DNA of 64,000 nt from Algoriphagus ratkowskyi (GTDB lineage: Bacteria; Bacteroidota; Bacteroidia; Cytophagales; Cyclobacteriaceae). This document shows, piece after piece, positions 35,697 to 44,019 of the stretch. Each line of letters starts with the position of its first letter. The stretch's first letter is position 1. The position numbers and the translations under genes were made by a program. The stretch covers positions 310,001 through 374,000 of the forward strand of contig NZ_MSSV01000003.1 of NCBI RefSeq assembly GCF_002150505.1. The letters run 5' to 3'. The notes under the pieces are model-generated. The model was not told where the DNA came from and did no database searches. It worked only from the letters and a program-made list of their open reading frames with translations.

Positions 35697-37331
35697 ATGA
35701 TTAAATCCAATTTTAAATTATTGGCAGGGTTAGGCATTGGCCTGATAGTGATGGGATGTAATTCCTCTTCCATAATCACCGCCCCTCCAATTAGTTATCC
35801 AAGCAACAGTCCCAAAATAGCTGAGTTGACAGAGAACGAAGCTAAACATTGGGGACATTTAGATTTACAAAAGGACACGATTCCGGGAATGAGCGTAGAT
35901 CGTGCCTATACCGAACTTCTGAAAAAACGCAAAGGAGAAAAAGTTATAGTGGCAGTTATAGATTCCGGGATTGATCTAGCTCACGAAGACATCAAAGATG
36001 TGCTTTGGACCAATCCGGGCGAAAAACCTGGAGATGGAATAGATAATGACGGCAATGGCTATGTAGATGATATTCATGGATATAATTTCTTGGGTGAATC
36101 TTACAATGAACAATTGGAGATGGCTCGGATCTTACGCTTAAAAATTGGAGACCCAGCATATCAGCAAGCTGCGCAAGAGAAGCTGGAGGAAAAGGTCAGT
36201 GAAGCCAATTTAGCGCTACCACAACTCAAGCAAATTGAGCAGTTAATTAGCATGGCTGACCAAAGCATGCAAAAATCCTTGGGTAAGGAAGTTTATTCTC
36301 TAGAGGACTTGGAAGGCTTTCAGCCGAAAAACACACAAGAAGAGAGAACAGTTGGCATGCTCATGCAGGTAATAGGTATGGGACAGGAAGTTGCACTGGC
36401 AATTAAAGATCTTCAAGATGGAATCAAATATTATAGTGATCAGCTTGATTACAATTTGAATGTGGACTTCAACGGGCGTACTCAGGTAAAAGATAATCCT
36501 TATGACATCGCAGATACGAACTATGGCAATGGAAATCCAATGGCCAGACACTCCACAGAAAGCCATGGATCACATGTTGCAGGGATAATTGCTGCTACTC
36601 GTAAGAATAAAAAAGGAGTAGATGGCGTTGCAAAAAATGTCCAAATCATGTCTATTCGGGCCGTTCCAAATGGGGATGAATATGATAAAGATATTGCTCT
36701 TGCCATACGATATGCAGCAGATAACGGAGCGAAAGTGATCAATGCCAGTTTCGGAAAAGGCTTTTCACCAAATTCAGAATGGGTCTATGAGGCATTGAAA
36801 TACGCCGCTTCCAAAGATGTTTTGTTTGTCCATGCTGCTGGTAATGACGCGATTGATCTAGACTCTCCACAAAACCCAAACTTTCCAAATGATAATCCAG
36901 CAATAAAATCACAAGACTTGAAGGATAGATATCTTACTGTAGGAGCGTTGTCCCCTATTTATGGGTCAAACATGATCGCGGTATTTTCTAATTATGGAAA
37001 AGAGAATGTGGACATCTTCGCCCCAGGCGATGAGATTTACTCGACCATGCCAGATGATTCCTATGAATTTCAGGGAGGTACCTCTATGGCAGCTCCAGCT
37101 GTAGCAGGCTTAGCAGCTCTAATTCGATCTTATTTCCCAGGTTTAAATGCTACTCAAGTGAAGCAAATCATTATGAATTCAGGGATTTCTCCGGCTATTA
37201 ATGTTCATGTAGGTGGACCAGATGGAGAAGAAAAGTCTTTTGCTGAAATCTCCAAATCCGGTAAAATTGCCAATTTATATAATGCACTTATTATGGCTAG
37301 TCAAATATCTGATGGAACTCTAAGTTTGTAG
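35697..37331 (+). CDS. S8 subtilisin-like serine protease, lipoprotein
   Basis: 544 residues from the Met at 35697; an earlier in-frame Met at 35676 would only add MLALHLP before the signal peptide. The lipobox GLIVMGC puts a lipidated Cys near residue 21. Catalytic triad: D89 in AVIDSGID, H290 in HGSHVAG, S463 in GGTSMAAP, with oxyanion Asn 383 in HAAGND. An acidic DNDGNGYVDD segment after the Asp may bind calcium. About 200 residues separate Asp and His, against about 30 in subtilisin, because of a largely helical insert (about 135-265). It is probably a periplasmic or surface protease. Confidence 0.92.
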   Translation: MIKSNFKLLAGLGIGLIVMGCNSSSIITAPPISYPSNSPKIAELTENEAKHWGHLDLQKDTIPGMSVDRAYTELLKKRKGEKVIVAVIDSGIDLAHEDIKDVLWTNPGEKPGDGIDNDGNGYVDDIHGYNFLGESYNEQLEMARILRLKIGDPAYQQAAQEKLEEKVSEANLALPQLKQIEQLISMADQSMQKSLGKEVYSLEDLEGFQPKNTQEERTVGMLMQVIGMGQEVALAIKDLQDGIKYYSDQLDYNLNVDFNGRTQVKDNPYDIADTNYGNGNPMARHSTESHGSHVAGIIAATRKNKKGVDGVAKNVQIMSIRAVPNGDEYDKDIALAIRYAADNGAKVINASFGKGFSPNSEWVYEALKYAASKDVLFVHAAGNDAIDLDSPQNPNFPNDNPAIKSQDLKDRYLTVGALSPIYGSNMIAVFSNYGKENVDIFAPGDEIYSTMPDDSYEFQGGTSMAAPAVAGLAALIRSYFPGLNATQVKQIIMNSGISPAINVHVGGPDGEEKSFAEISKSGKIANLYNALIMASQISDGTLSL

Positions 37332-37368
37332 AAATAAAACTTTTCAACAAAATAGTCTTTTAACCACA

Positions 37369-37402
37369 AAAAGCCCATCCTGTTCACACAAGATGGGCTT
37401 TT
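37369..37402. terminator. Bidirectional terminator between subtilase and rpiB
   Basis: 11-bp arms (37369-37379, 37392-37402) with A- and T-rich flanks, between two convergent genes. Confidence 0.85.
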
Positions 37403-37437
37403 ACATGTAACACCGGAAAACCGGCATCCGCCATTTT

Positions 37438-37869
37438 TTAACTACAAGCTATTTTACTCACGCGATTCTGGTGTCTGCCACCTTCAAAATCCGTAGTAAG
37501 GAAAGTTTCTGCTAGCTTTTCAGCCAGTTCATACGAGATGAATCTAGCAGGTAGAGCGAGTACATTTGCATTATTGTGTTGTCGCGACAAAACTGCCAAT
37601 TCCTCATTCCAGCATAATGCGGCACGGATTCCCTGATGTTTATTAGCAGTGATGGCAACGCCATTTCCAGATCCGCAGATCACAATGCCCAACTCATAAT
37701 CACCGGCTTCGATTGCCGAACTTAAGGGATGCACATAATCTGGGTAATCCACAGAAGCATCCGAGAAAGGACCAAAATCCTTTACTTCATAGCCAAGTGC
37801 CTCCAATTTGCTGACCATTTTAGCTTTGTATTCAAAACCTGCGTGATCTCCACCTATTGCTATTTTCAT
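37438..37869 (-). CDS. rpiB: Ribose-5-phosphate isomerase B
   Basis: 143 residues from MKIAIGGDHAGFEYK at 37869; the Met two codons earlier (37875) is also possible. RpiB/LacAB motifs: GGDHAGF, the active-site ICGSGNGVAI (Cys near 70), ANVLALPARFIS and FEGGRHQNRVSKI. It interconverts ribose-5-phosphate and ribulose-5-phosphate in the pentose phosphate pathway. It is downstream of tatC on the same strand, a neighbourhood I associate with Bacteroidota. A short heptamer-like repeat precedes it. Confidence 0.95.
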   Translation of the reverse strand: MKIAIGGDHAGFEYKAKMVSKLEALGYEVKDFGPFSDASVDYPDYVHPLSSAIEAGDYELGIVICGSGNGVAITANKHQGIRAALCWNEELAVLSRQHNNANVLALPARFISYELAEKLAETFLTTDFEGGRHQNRVSKIACS

Positions 37870-37891
37870 TGTCATAACTTTTTCTTTAAAG

Positions 37892-37919
37892 ACCGAAGAT
37901 TGAAGACAGGAAACCGAAG
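37892..37919. repeat. Degenerate tandem heptamers upstream of rpiB
   Basis: Four consecutive 7-mers: ACCGAAG, ATTGAAG, ACAGGAA, ACCGAAG. The octamer GACCGAAG is also part of the dispersed repeat at 14928 and 59871. Confidence 0.4.
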
Positions 37920-38005
37920 TATTCCTGACCTTCCAATTTTATCTCAAGCTATAGATTTTAGACTCTACAATCTTGCTTCTTGATACTTATGTCTAACGTC
38001 TAAAA

Positions 38006-38860
38006 TTAAAGGGCATCATCCACTTCTTCCTTCGCTTTTCTAGCTGCTCTCTTTTTTTCTAATCTCTTCGCAATCTGAATTCCAGCTTCATACAAAACCA
38101 GTATCGGCATTGCAATCAATATTTGACTGATAACATCCGGAGGTGTGATGATCGCTGATAATACAAGGATTATAACCATCGCATGTCTTCTATACGCCCT
38201 AAGCATCCCAGAAGTCACCATTCCTGACATTGCCAAGAAATAGACTACTACAGGGAGTTGGAACATGATCGCAGAAGCGAGCACCAACATCGTGAGCGTA
38301 GAAATATAGGAAGTGATGTCGAATTCATTCAGAATCGACGGATCCAGTTGATAGTTAGAAAGGAAGTTGATCGAAAGCGGAGAAAGGATAAAGTACCCAA
38401 AACCAGCGCCCATGAAAAACAGCAAACTAACAAAGAAAACGGCTCCTCTAGCAGCATTCTTTTCCTGATCGTATAATCCCGGACTGATAAATCGCCATAC
38501 TTCCCAGAATACAAAAGGAAATGCAGCAATAAATCCCACCACAAAACTCGAAGTCATGTGCATGGTAAACTGTCCAGTCATCTGCCTACTTTGGATTGTA
38601 AATGGCAGCTCGTCTATACAAAGAGCCTGAACACCTACATAATCACTAAGTTGACACAGCCACCTATAGGTGATAAAGTCAACTTTGGAAGGTCCTAATA
38701 TTACAATTCCGAAAACAAAGCTTTTGGCCAAAAAGGCCGCAACAGATAAAATCAGAATCGCTGAAACTGAACGCAGCAAATGCCAGCGTAAAGCTTCTAA
38801 ATGATCCAAAAAGGACATTCCTCCTTCTTCCTCTTCTTCTTGGTATTGGTCTAACGCCAC
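38006..38860 (-). CDS. tatC: Sec-independent protein translocase subunit TatC
   Basis: 284 residues, six membrane segments. Family hallmarks: SFLDHLEALRWHLLRS at the N-terminus (cytoplasmic signal-binding region with conserved Glu), FVFWEVWRFISPGLYDQEKN, and the later P-x-D-V-I-S-Q motif PPDVISQILIAMPIL. The annotated start is a GTG giving MALDQYQEEEEEGG ahead of the core; the ATG at 38818 is an alternative. TatC recruits twin-arginine precursors; TatA/B are not in this window. A basic C-terminal tail (RLEKKRAARKAK) is present. Confidence 0.95.
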   Translation of the reverse strand: MALDQYQEEEEEGGMSFLDHLEALRWHLLRSVSAILILSVAAFLAKSFVFGIVILGPSKVDFITYRWLCQLSDYVGVQALCIDELPFTIQSRQMTGQFTMHMTSSFVVGFIAAFPFVFWEVWRFISPGLYDQEKNAARGAVFFVSLLFFMGAGFGYFILSPLSINFLSNYQLDPSILNEFDITSYISTLTMLVLASAIMFQLPVVVYFLAMSGMVTSGMLRAYRRHAMVIILVLSAIITPPDVISQILIAMPILVLYEAGIQIAKRLEKKRAARKAKEEVDDAL

Positions 38861-38876
38861 GGGTAGTGTCTAAATT

Positions 38877-40145
38877 CTAGTATAATGGAAACTCATTCAT
38901 CCAAGCGTTTACTTCGCTACGGATGTTTGCCAATTCGGCGTCATTCTCATAATTCATCAAAGCTCTGTCAATCAAGCTGACAATCTTTAACATATCATCT
39001 TCTTTCAAACCACGGGTAGTAACAGCTGCTGTACCTATTCTCATTCCAGAAGTAACAAATGGAGACTTAGTATCAAATGGAACCATGTTTTTGTTGATGG
39101 TAATATCCACTTTCCCAAGAGTCTGCTCAGCTACTTTCCCAGTAAGATCTTTATTTCGAAGATCGATGAGCATCATGTGATTATCCGTTCCTCCAGAGAT
39201 AATTTGATATCCCAGACTTACGAACTGATCAGCCATAACGGATGCATTCTTTTTTACCTGAAGTATATAATGCATGTATTCGTCTGAAAGACACTCTTCA
39301 AATGCAACAGCTTTTGCAGCAATAATATGCTCCAAAGGACCGCCTTGAGTACCTGGGAATACGCCCATATCTAATAACGAAGACATCTTTCTGATTTCTC
39401 CTTTAGGAGTAGTCATTCCCCATGGATTGTCAAAATCCTCACGCATCATGATCATACCACCTCTTGGACCTCTCAAGGTCTTGTGCGTAGTAGTCGTCAC
39501 GATATGACAATGATCCAGCGGATCATTTAAAAGTCCTTTTGCTATCATCCCAGATGGATGGGAAATATCTGCCAACAAAAGAGCTCCCACCTCGTCGGCT
39601 ACCTCTCTCAATCTAGCATAATCCCAATCTCTAGAATAAGCCGAAGCTCCGCAAATAATCATCTTTGGCGAAACCTCTAATGCTTTCTCTTCCAATTTTT
39701 CATAGTCGATTCTTCCTGTCTCTTCCTCTACTCCATAGAAATGAGGCTCATAAAGCTTACCGGAGAAATTTACCGGAGAACCATGGGTCAAGTGACCACC
39801 ATGAGAAAGGTCGAAACCTAGAATAGCGTCGCCAGCTTTTAAACATGCCAACATCACAGCGGCATTTGCCTGAGCACCTGAGTGCGGCTGAACATTGACC
39901 CAAGTAGCACCGAAAAGCTCTTTGGCACGATCTATAGCTAATTGCTCGATCTTATCTACTACCTCGCAACCGCCATAATAGCGCTTACTCGGAAGGCCCT
40001 CGGCATATTTGTTTGTAAGCACGCTTCCCGCGGCTTCCATTACTTGCTTACTGGTGAAGTTTTCTGAAGCAATCAGTTCGATGCCTCTCTTTTGTCTGTC
40101 TTCTTCTTCGTTGATCAAGTCAAAAACAAGCGTATCTCTTTTCAT
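38877..40145 (-). CDS. glyA: Serine hydroxymethyltransferase
   Basis: 422 residues, standard length. The PLP lysine is K222 in [16 protein letters not shown]-terminal [34 protein letters not shown] and [14 protein letters not shown] are present. The PLP-contact motif reads DISHPSGM where many bacteria have DxAHIAGL, a variant I associate with Cytophagales. It converts serine and tetrahydrofolate to glycine and methylene-THF. Its start faces the gene at 40293 across 147 bp that hold a 19-bp palindrome. tatC follows 16 bp after its stop. Confidence 0.97.
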   Translation of the reverse strand: MKRDTLVFDLINEEEDRQKRGIELIASENFTSKQVMEAAGSVLTNKYAEGLPSKRYYGGCEVVDKIEQLAIDRAKELFGATWVNVQPHSGAQANAAVMLACLKAGDAILGFDLSHGGHLTHGSPVNFSGKLYEPHFYGVEEETGRIDYEKLEEKALEVSPKMIICGASAYSRDWDYARLREVADEVGALLLADISHPSGMIAKGLLNDPLDHCHIVTTTTHKTLRGPRGGMIMMREDFDNPWGMTTPKGEIRKMSSLLDMGVFPGTQGGPLEHIIAAKAVAFEECLSDEYMHYILQVKKNASVMADQFVSLGYQIISGGTDNHMMLIDLRNKDLTGKVAEQTLGKVDITINKNMVPFDTKSPFVTSGMRIGTAAVTTRGLKEDDMLKIVSLIDRALMNYENDAELANIRSEVNAWMNEFPLY

Positions 40146-40237
40146 AATCAGGTGTTTGAAAGCAAAATTAAATGGAACGGCAGCCAGATGACCTACCTGT
40201 AAATGTGCCCAAAAATAGCCCGAAAGTCCCGATTATC

Positions 40238-40256
40238 CAATCCAAAATTTGGATTG
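40238..40256. promoter_or_regulatory. 19-bp perfect palindrome, possible operator
   Basis: CAATCCAAA, a central A, then TTTGGATTG. It lies between the divergent glyA and 40293 genes, where a repressor or activator site for either would be expected. No known regulator consensus is recognised. Confidence 0.4.
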
Positions 40257-40280
40257 AAATTCTGAATTTTAAGGAATTGT

Positions 40281-40288
40281 TATTTTTG
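40281..40288 (+). promoter_or_regulatory. -7 box abutting the start of the 40293 gene
   Basis: TATTTTTG fits TAnnTTTG and ends only 4 nt before the ATG, which would put the transcription start at or near the start codon (leaderless mRNA). Confidence 0.4.
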
Positions 40289-40292
40289 ACCG

Positions 40293-40667
40293 ATGATTGA
40301 TTTTAAATTCTGCCCTGAAACCTATTTTACAGAAGATACTACTTCTGTTTTAATGGTAAAACTGAACTACCCCGAAAGCCAATGGGGAGAACAAATTAGT
40401 ATTTATGCGCATTGGCTGGAGCGAAAAATTCAGTTTGAAGCAGTGGATTTCTATGGAAATGAGTATATGCTCTATCCTTCATCGAGCTATGAACCTTTAA
40501 CTTTGGAAGACTTGGTCTACTTAATCGAGGGAATGCAAGTAAATACCGATGCGATGGAAGGTAATATGGAATTGATCTTGGACGGTATTCCAGAAGTCGA
40601 CAGTGACTTCTATCCAGAGCTGGGAAAATATTTTGATGAAAAGAGAAAAAGTTTCGGACTGGATTAA
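40293..40667 (+). CDS. Conserved-looking hypothetical acidic protein
   Basis: 124 residues, acidic, soluble, no signal peptide. It begins MIDFKFCPETYFTEDTTSVL and includes QWGEQISIYAHWLERKI and SSYEPLTLEDLVYLIEGMQ; no family is recognised. The protein-like composition and a -7 box directly before the ATG support it as real. It converges on a small gene with a shared TTAA as stop codons. Confidence 0.65.
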   Translation: MIDFKFCPETYFTEDTTSVLMVKLNYPESQWGEQISIYAHWLERKIQFEAVDFYGNEYMLYPSSSYEPLTLEDLVYLIEGMQVNTDAMEGNMELILDGIPEVDSDFYPELGKYFDEKRKSFGLD

Positions 40668-40891
40668 AAATCAAGCAGAGCCTGCTTTTGCTCAGAAATT
40701 TGATAGGTGCGAAACCAATATTCATAGGTCTCAAAAGCTAAGCAATCGCTAAATTCACTTCCTTGAAACTTGATTTTCTTTAAGCAATTGACAGGTATCC
40801 AAGATTTCAACTTTATGGATTGCTCATTTGAGAGCTGCGAAAGCTGTATCCATTTTCGTCCATTGATAAAAATCGGTATAAGTTTAGTCAT
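40664..40891 (-). CDS. Small hypothetical protein
   Basis: 75 residues. Contains KWIQLSQLSNEQSIKLKSWI and a C-terminal DCLAFETYEYWFRTY, an aromatic pattern I have seen in small Bacteroidota proteins but cannot name. It overlaps the convergent 40293 gene by 4 bp (TTAA). The fit of its stop codon and its amino acid composition suggest a real gene, but with less certainty than its neighbours. Confidence 0.45.
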   Translation of the reverse strand: MTKLIPIFINGRKWIQLSQLSNEQSIKLKSWIPVNCLKKIKFQGSEFSDCLAFETYEYWFRTYQISEQKQALLDF

Positions 40892-40995
40892 AGCCTTGGA
40901 ATTATTAAGCTCAAAAATAGACTGATAGTCAGCAAATTACAATTTTACAAGATTATTTTTATGTTATTAAAAAATCCGATTTTCAAAAAAGCAGC

Positions 40996-41904
40996 ATGAC
41001 TGGAGCTATTATCGCATTTTTATGCCTTTTACTGGGACTTTTTCTACAGAAACAACCTAATCTTCCCTTAGATAAAATAACGAAATGGGTTAATGCTTAT
41101 CTTCTAAATATTGTTCTCCCTGCGCTTGCTCTTCTATACATACCGCAGATTGATCCTGGCTGGGATTTGCTCTTACCTATATCTGCAGCTTGGTTCACCT
41201 TCCTTTTATCTTGGTTAATTTTCGGGACGATAGGCAAAATTTTAAAGTGGGACAACCAAACCACAGGTTGCTTAGTAATCGTATCCGGTCTAGCCAATAC
41301 GTCGTTTTTAGGATTTCCTGTGGTAGAAGCATTGTATGGAAAAGAAGCCTTGCCGATAGCACTCCTTATAGATCAAGGTGGTTCATTTTTACTTGTTTCA
41401 TCACTTTCGATTTTAGTAGGCTCAATCTATTCTCATAAGGAAGGAAACCTGAGTTCAATACCTATGAAAATCCTGAAGTTTCCACCTTTTGGATTTTTGT
41501 TAGCGACCATAGCTATGAGTATTTTAGGATGGAAAACTCCAGAGTTTTTGATTCCAATAGTTACACTGATTGGAAAAACTATGGCGCCAATGGCCATTTT
41601 TGCAATTGGATTAAAGTTCTCTCTAGACTTCGACTCACTCAGCTCTAGGTTTTATTGGTTTGGAATGGGCTATCGGCTGTTACTGGCGCCTATCATGGTT
41701 TGGTTGATCTATAGGAATTTTATCCCTGAAAATAGCCTAGAATTCAAAGTCACCGTACTCGAAAGTGCTATGGCTCCCATGATCACAGGCTCCATAGTAG
41801 CCATCCAGTACGATCTTAGGCCCAAGCTAGCCACACTGCTTGCTGGTCTGGGAATACCTATCTCAATCGTAACGATTATGATTTGGTATTACTTCCTTGG
41901 TTGA
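40996..41904 (+). CDS. AEC-family transporter (auxin efflux carrier-like)
   Basis: 302 residues with about ten membrane segments in two inverted halves (first helix AIIAFLCLLLGLFLQ). Conserved regions: LNIVLPALALLYIPQ, GLANTSFLGFPVVEALYG and the C-terminal ESAMAPMITGSIVA, typical of the auxin efflux carrier/malonate permease family. The substrate in bacteria is usually an organic anion; unknown here. Its stop codon is directly adjacent to that of the convergent phosphatase gene, with no spacer. Confidence 0.88.
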   Translation: MTGAIIAFLCLLLGLFLQKQPNLPLDKITKWVNAYLLNIVLPALALLYIPQIDPGWDLLLPISAAWFTFLLSWLIFGTIGKILKWDNQTTGCLVIVSGLANTSFLGFPVVEALYGKEALPIALLIDQGGSFLLVSSLSILVGSIYSHKEGNLSSIPMKILKFPPFGFLLATIAMSILGWKTPEFLIPIVTLIGKTMAPMAIFAIGLKFSLDFDSLSSRFYWFGMGYRLLLAPIMVWLIYRNFIPENSLEFKVTVLESAMAPMITGSIVAIQYDLRPKLATLLAGLGIPISIVTIMIWYYFLG

Positions 41905-42708
41905 TTAATCCCAAACTTTTTTTAAGTCTGAGAGAATTTCCTCATGAATCTTACGATTGGTTGCCAAAATCTGCCTGCCAAAAACAAAATCATTTCCACC
42001 TGAGAAATCAGTGACACTCCCCCCTGCTTCGGCTACGATCAACGTTCCTGCTGCAACGTCGTAGGAATTAAGATTGTATTCAAAAAATCCTTCTACACGT
42101 CCTGCGGCTACATAACATAAATCTACAGCTGCGCTTCCAAATCTACGTGCACCATGTGATGTAGTCAACAAGGATTTTAGAGCAGCCAGATATTTGTCAA
42201 TCATTTCGAAGTTGGAATAAGGAAAGCCTGTAGCAATAAGCGATTCAGAGAGAGTCTTGGCTTCGCTTACTCTGATGCGAGTATCATTACAAAAGGCTCC
42301 TCCACCTTTCATTGCATAAAAACATTCGTGAAGATTCACTTCATAGACCACACCCAGTACTACTTCATCCCTCTCCATCAAGGCAATACTTACGCAAAAG
42401 ATAGGAACACCATGGATAAAATTTGTTGTGCCATCCAATGGATCAATCACCCAATTGAAAACTTCTGCTTGAGTAGTGTTTGTACCTTCTTCCGTGATAA
42501 AACCAGCCTCAGGAAAAATTAAAGCTAATCTATTCACGATGAGCCTTTCAGCTTCCTTATCTACGTAAGATACCAGATCATTAAAACCTTTATGTTCCAC
42601 TCGATCTAGATTGAAGTGCTGTCTTTCCCTCCGAATAAAGGCTCCGGCCTCTTTGGCTATTTCTTGCGTATTCTCAAGAAGTACTGTAAGTTTTTCAGTT
42701 GAGATCAT
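41905..42708 (-). CDS. Inositol monophosphatase-family protein
   Basis: 267 residues. Metal-binding motifs of the family: ITEEGTN (Glu near 72), WVIDPLDGTTNFIHG (Asp residues near 91-94), and the C-terminal SYDVAAGTLIVAEAGG (Asp near 219). It hydrolyses phosphomonoesters such as inositol-1-phosphate; bacterial members also act as CysQ or fructose-bisphosphatase-like enzymes, and the exact substrate is open. It lies 18 bp downstream of rsmI in the same direction. Confidence 0.92.
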   Translation of the reverse strand: MISTEKLTVLLENTQEIAKEAGAFIRRERQHFNLDRVEHKGFNDLVSYVDKEAERLIVNRLALIFPEAGFITEEGTNTTQAEVFNWVIDPLDGTTNFIHGVPIFCVSIALMERDEVVLGVVYEVNLHECFYAMKGGGAFCNDTRIRVSEAKTLSESLIATGFPYSNFEMIDKYLAALKSLLTTSHGARRFGSAAVDLCYVAAGRVEGFFEYNLNSYDVAAGTLIVAEAGGSVTDFSGGNDFVFGRQILATNRKIHEEILSDLKKVWD

Positions 42709-42726
42709 AATCGATGGTTATATAAA

Positions 42727-43419
42727 TCAGGCTTTGGGATTCTTTCCAGCCACTGTAAGGACGATTTCTCCTTTTAAGGTATTGGTCTGATAATATTCAA
42801 TTAACTCGGCTAGGGTGCCTCTAACGTTCTCCTCATGGAGCTTAGTAAGCTCACGGGATACACAAGCTTGCCTTTCTTCACCAAAAGCTTCAGCAAGCTG
42901 TCCCAGAGTTTTCAAAAGACGGTGGGGTGATTCATAAAAAATTATGGTGCGAACTTCTTCCACTAAACCCTCAATTCTTGTCTTTCTCCCCTTTTTGTGC
43001 GGCAGAAATCCTTCGAATACAAAGCGATCATTTGGCAAACCGCTATTCACCAGGGCAGGTACAAAGGCTGTGGCTCCTGGAAGGCATTGTACATCCAATC
43101 CAGCAGCGAGCACTTCTCTAACCAATAGAAATCCTGGATCTGAAATAGCTGGGGTGCCTGCATCGCTGATCAAGGCAAATACTTCCCCTCTATTCATTCG
43201 CTCTACCAGTTTTACAACTGTTTTATGTTCGTTGAAAATATGATAGCTCTGTAGAGGGCGTGAAATTTCCAGATGTTTGAGTAATTGCCCACTTGTACGC
43301 GTATCTTCTGCGAGGATCACATCGGCAGTTTTTAGCACCTCGATCGCCCGTAGTGTGATGTCCTTCAGATTTCCAATGGGAGTCGGTACTAGAAATAAGT
43401 TGGGGGAATTTTCACTCAT
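42727..43419 (-). CDS. rsmI: 16S rRNA (cytidine1402-2'-O)-methyltransferase
   Basis: 230 residues, tetrapyrrole-methylase fold. Motifs: [18 protein letters not shown] at the N-terminus, [33 protein letters not shown], and [15 protein letters not shown]. It uses SAM to methylate C1402 of 16S rRNA. The start overlaps the stop of the pterin dehydratase gene by ATGA, implying translational coupling. The C-terminal extension found in E. coli RsmI is shorter here. Confidence 0.95.
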   Translation of the reverse strand: MSENSPNLFLVPTPIGNLKDITLRAIEVLKTADVILAEDTRTSGQLLKHLEISRPLQSYHIFNEHKTVVKLVERMNRGEVFALISDAGTPAISDPGFLLVREVLAAGLDVQCLPGATAFVPALVNSGLPNDRFVFEGFLPHKKGRKTRIEGLVEEVRTIIFYESPHRLLKTLGQLAEAFGEERQACVSRELTKLHEENVRGTLAELIEYYQTNTLKGEIVLTVAGKNPKA

Positions 43420-43649
43420 GCACCTAGCTCATCAATGGCTTTGGCCAATTCACGGTCTTTCTTGGTCACTGTATTCCCCGCATCATGAGTGGTCAATTCA
43501 ATTATAACCTTATTGTAAACATTGCTCCAATTCGGGTGGTGCTGAGCTGCCTCGGCTAAAAATGCCACTCGGGTCATAAAAGCAAATGCCTCTTGAAAAT
43601 CTTTGAATTTGAATGTTTTCTTCAACTTGTTATCTTCTTCTTTCCACAT
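43416..43649 (-). CDS. 4a-hydroxytetrahydrobiopterin dehydratase-like protein
   Basis: 77 residues, shorter than the usual about 100 because the N-terminal strand is abbreviated. The family core is present: [40 protein letters not shown] (active-site His pair) and [17 protein letters not shown]. It would dehydrate carbinolamine pterins after phenylalanine hydroxylase, which is not nearby. It sits between the DUF493 gene and rsmI, overlapping rsmI by 4 bp. Confidence 0.88.
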   Translation of the reverse strand: MWKEEDNKLKKTFKFKDFQEAFAFMTRVAFLAEAAQHHPNWSNVYNKVIIELTTHDAGNTVTKKDRELAKAIDELGA

Positions 43650-43661
43650 AGGTCAATCAGT

Positions 43662-43931
43662 TTAAAGTGAGATTAGTCCTTCTATTTTAGCCGCCTGCTC
43701 ATAGATGTTGATGATCTGATCAGCGCTCTGCATCATAGCCTGAACAGTGGTACTAACATATTTCCCTCCAGAACTTGCCTTAGTGCTTACCTCATGCTTT
43801 GGGAATAGAGCAAGCACTTCATTTTCTTTTTCACCAGGTACTATAAACTTGAACATATAAAGTTGCGGAAACTCTCCGCTGGCTTCTAATTGTTCTTTAA
43901 AGTTTTCTCGGTCAAATTCCTTTTTTGCCAT
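43662..43931 (-). CDS. DUF493/YbeD-family protein
   Basis: 89 residues. Small ferredoxin-like fold with the pattern FPQLYMFKFIVPGE near 21-34, KASSGGKYVSTTVQAMMQSAD and a C-terminal YEQAAKIEGLISL, matching DUF493 (YbeD), a regulatory-domain-like family of unclear role. It is the first gene of a run DUF493, pterin dehydratase, rsmI, phosphatase, with 12 bp to the next. Confidence 0.85.
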   Translation of the reverse strand: MAKKEFDRENFKEQLEASGEFPQLYMFKFIVPGEKENEVLALFPKHEVSTKASSGGKYVSTTVQAMMQSADQIINIYEQAAKIEGLISL

Positions 43932-43973
43932 ACCAACTAATGTTTTGCTAAATACATTTCGAATATAAACAAA

Positions 43974-43999
43974 GAACCCATGCTGTCAGGCATGGGTTC
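43974..43999 (-). terminator. Terminator of the ppiD gene
   Basis: 10-bp perfect arms (43974-43983, 43990-43999), 20 bases past the PpiD stop on the minus strand. Confidence 0.8.
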
Positions 44000-44019
44000 C
44001 GAATCTAATTTCTTTTCTA

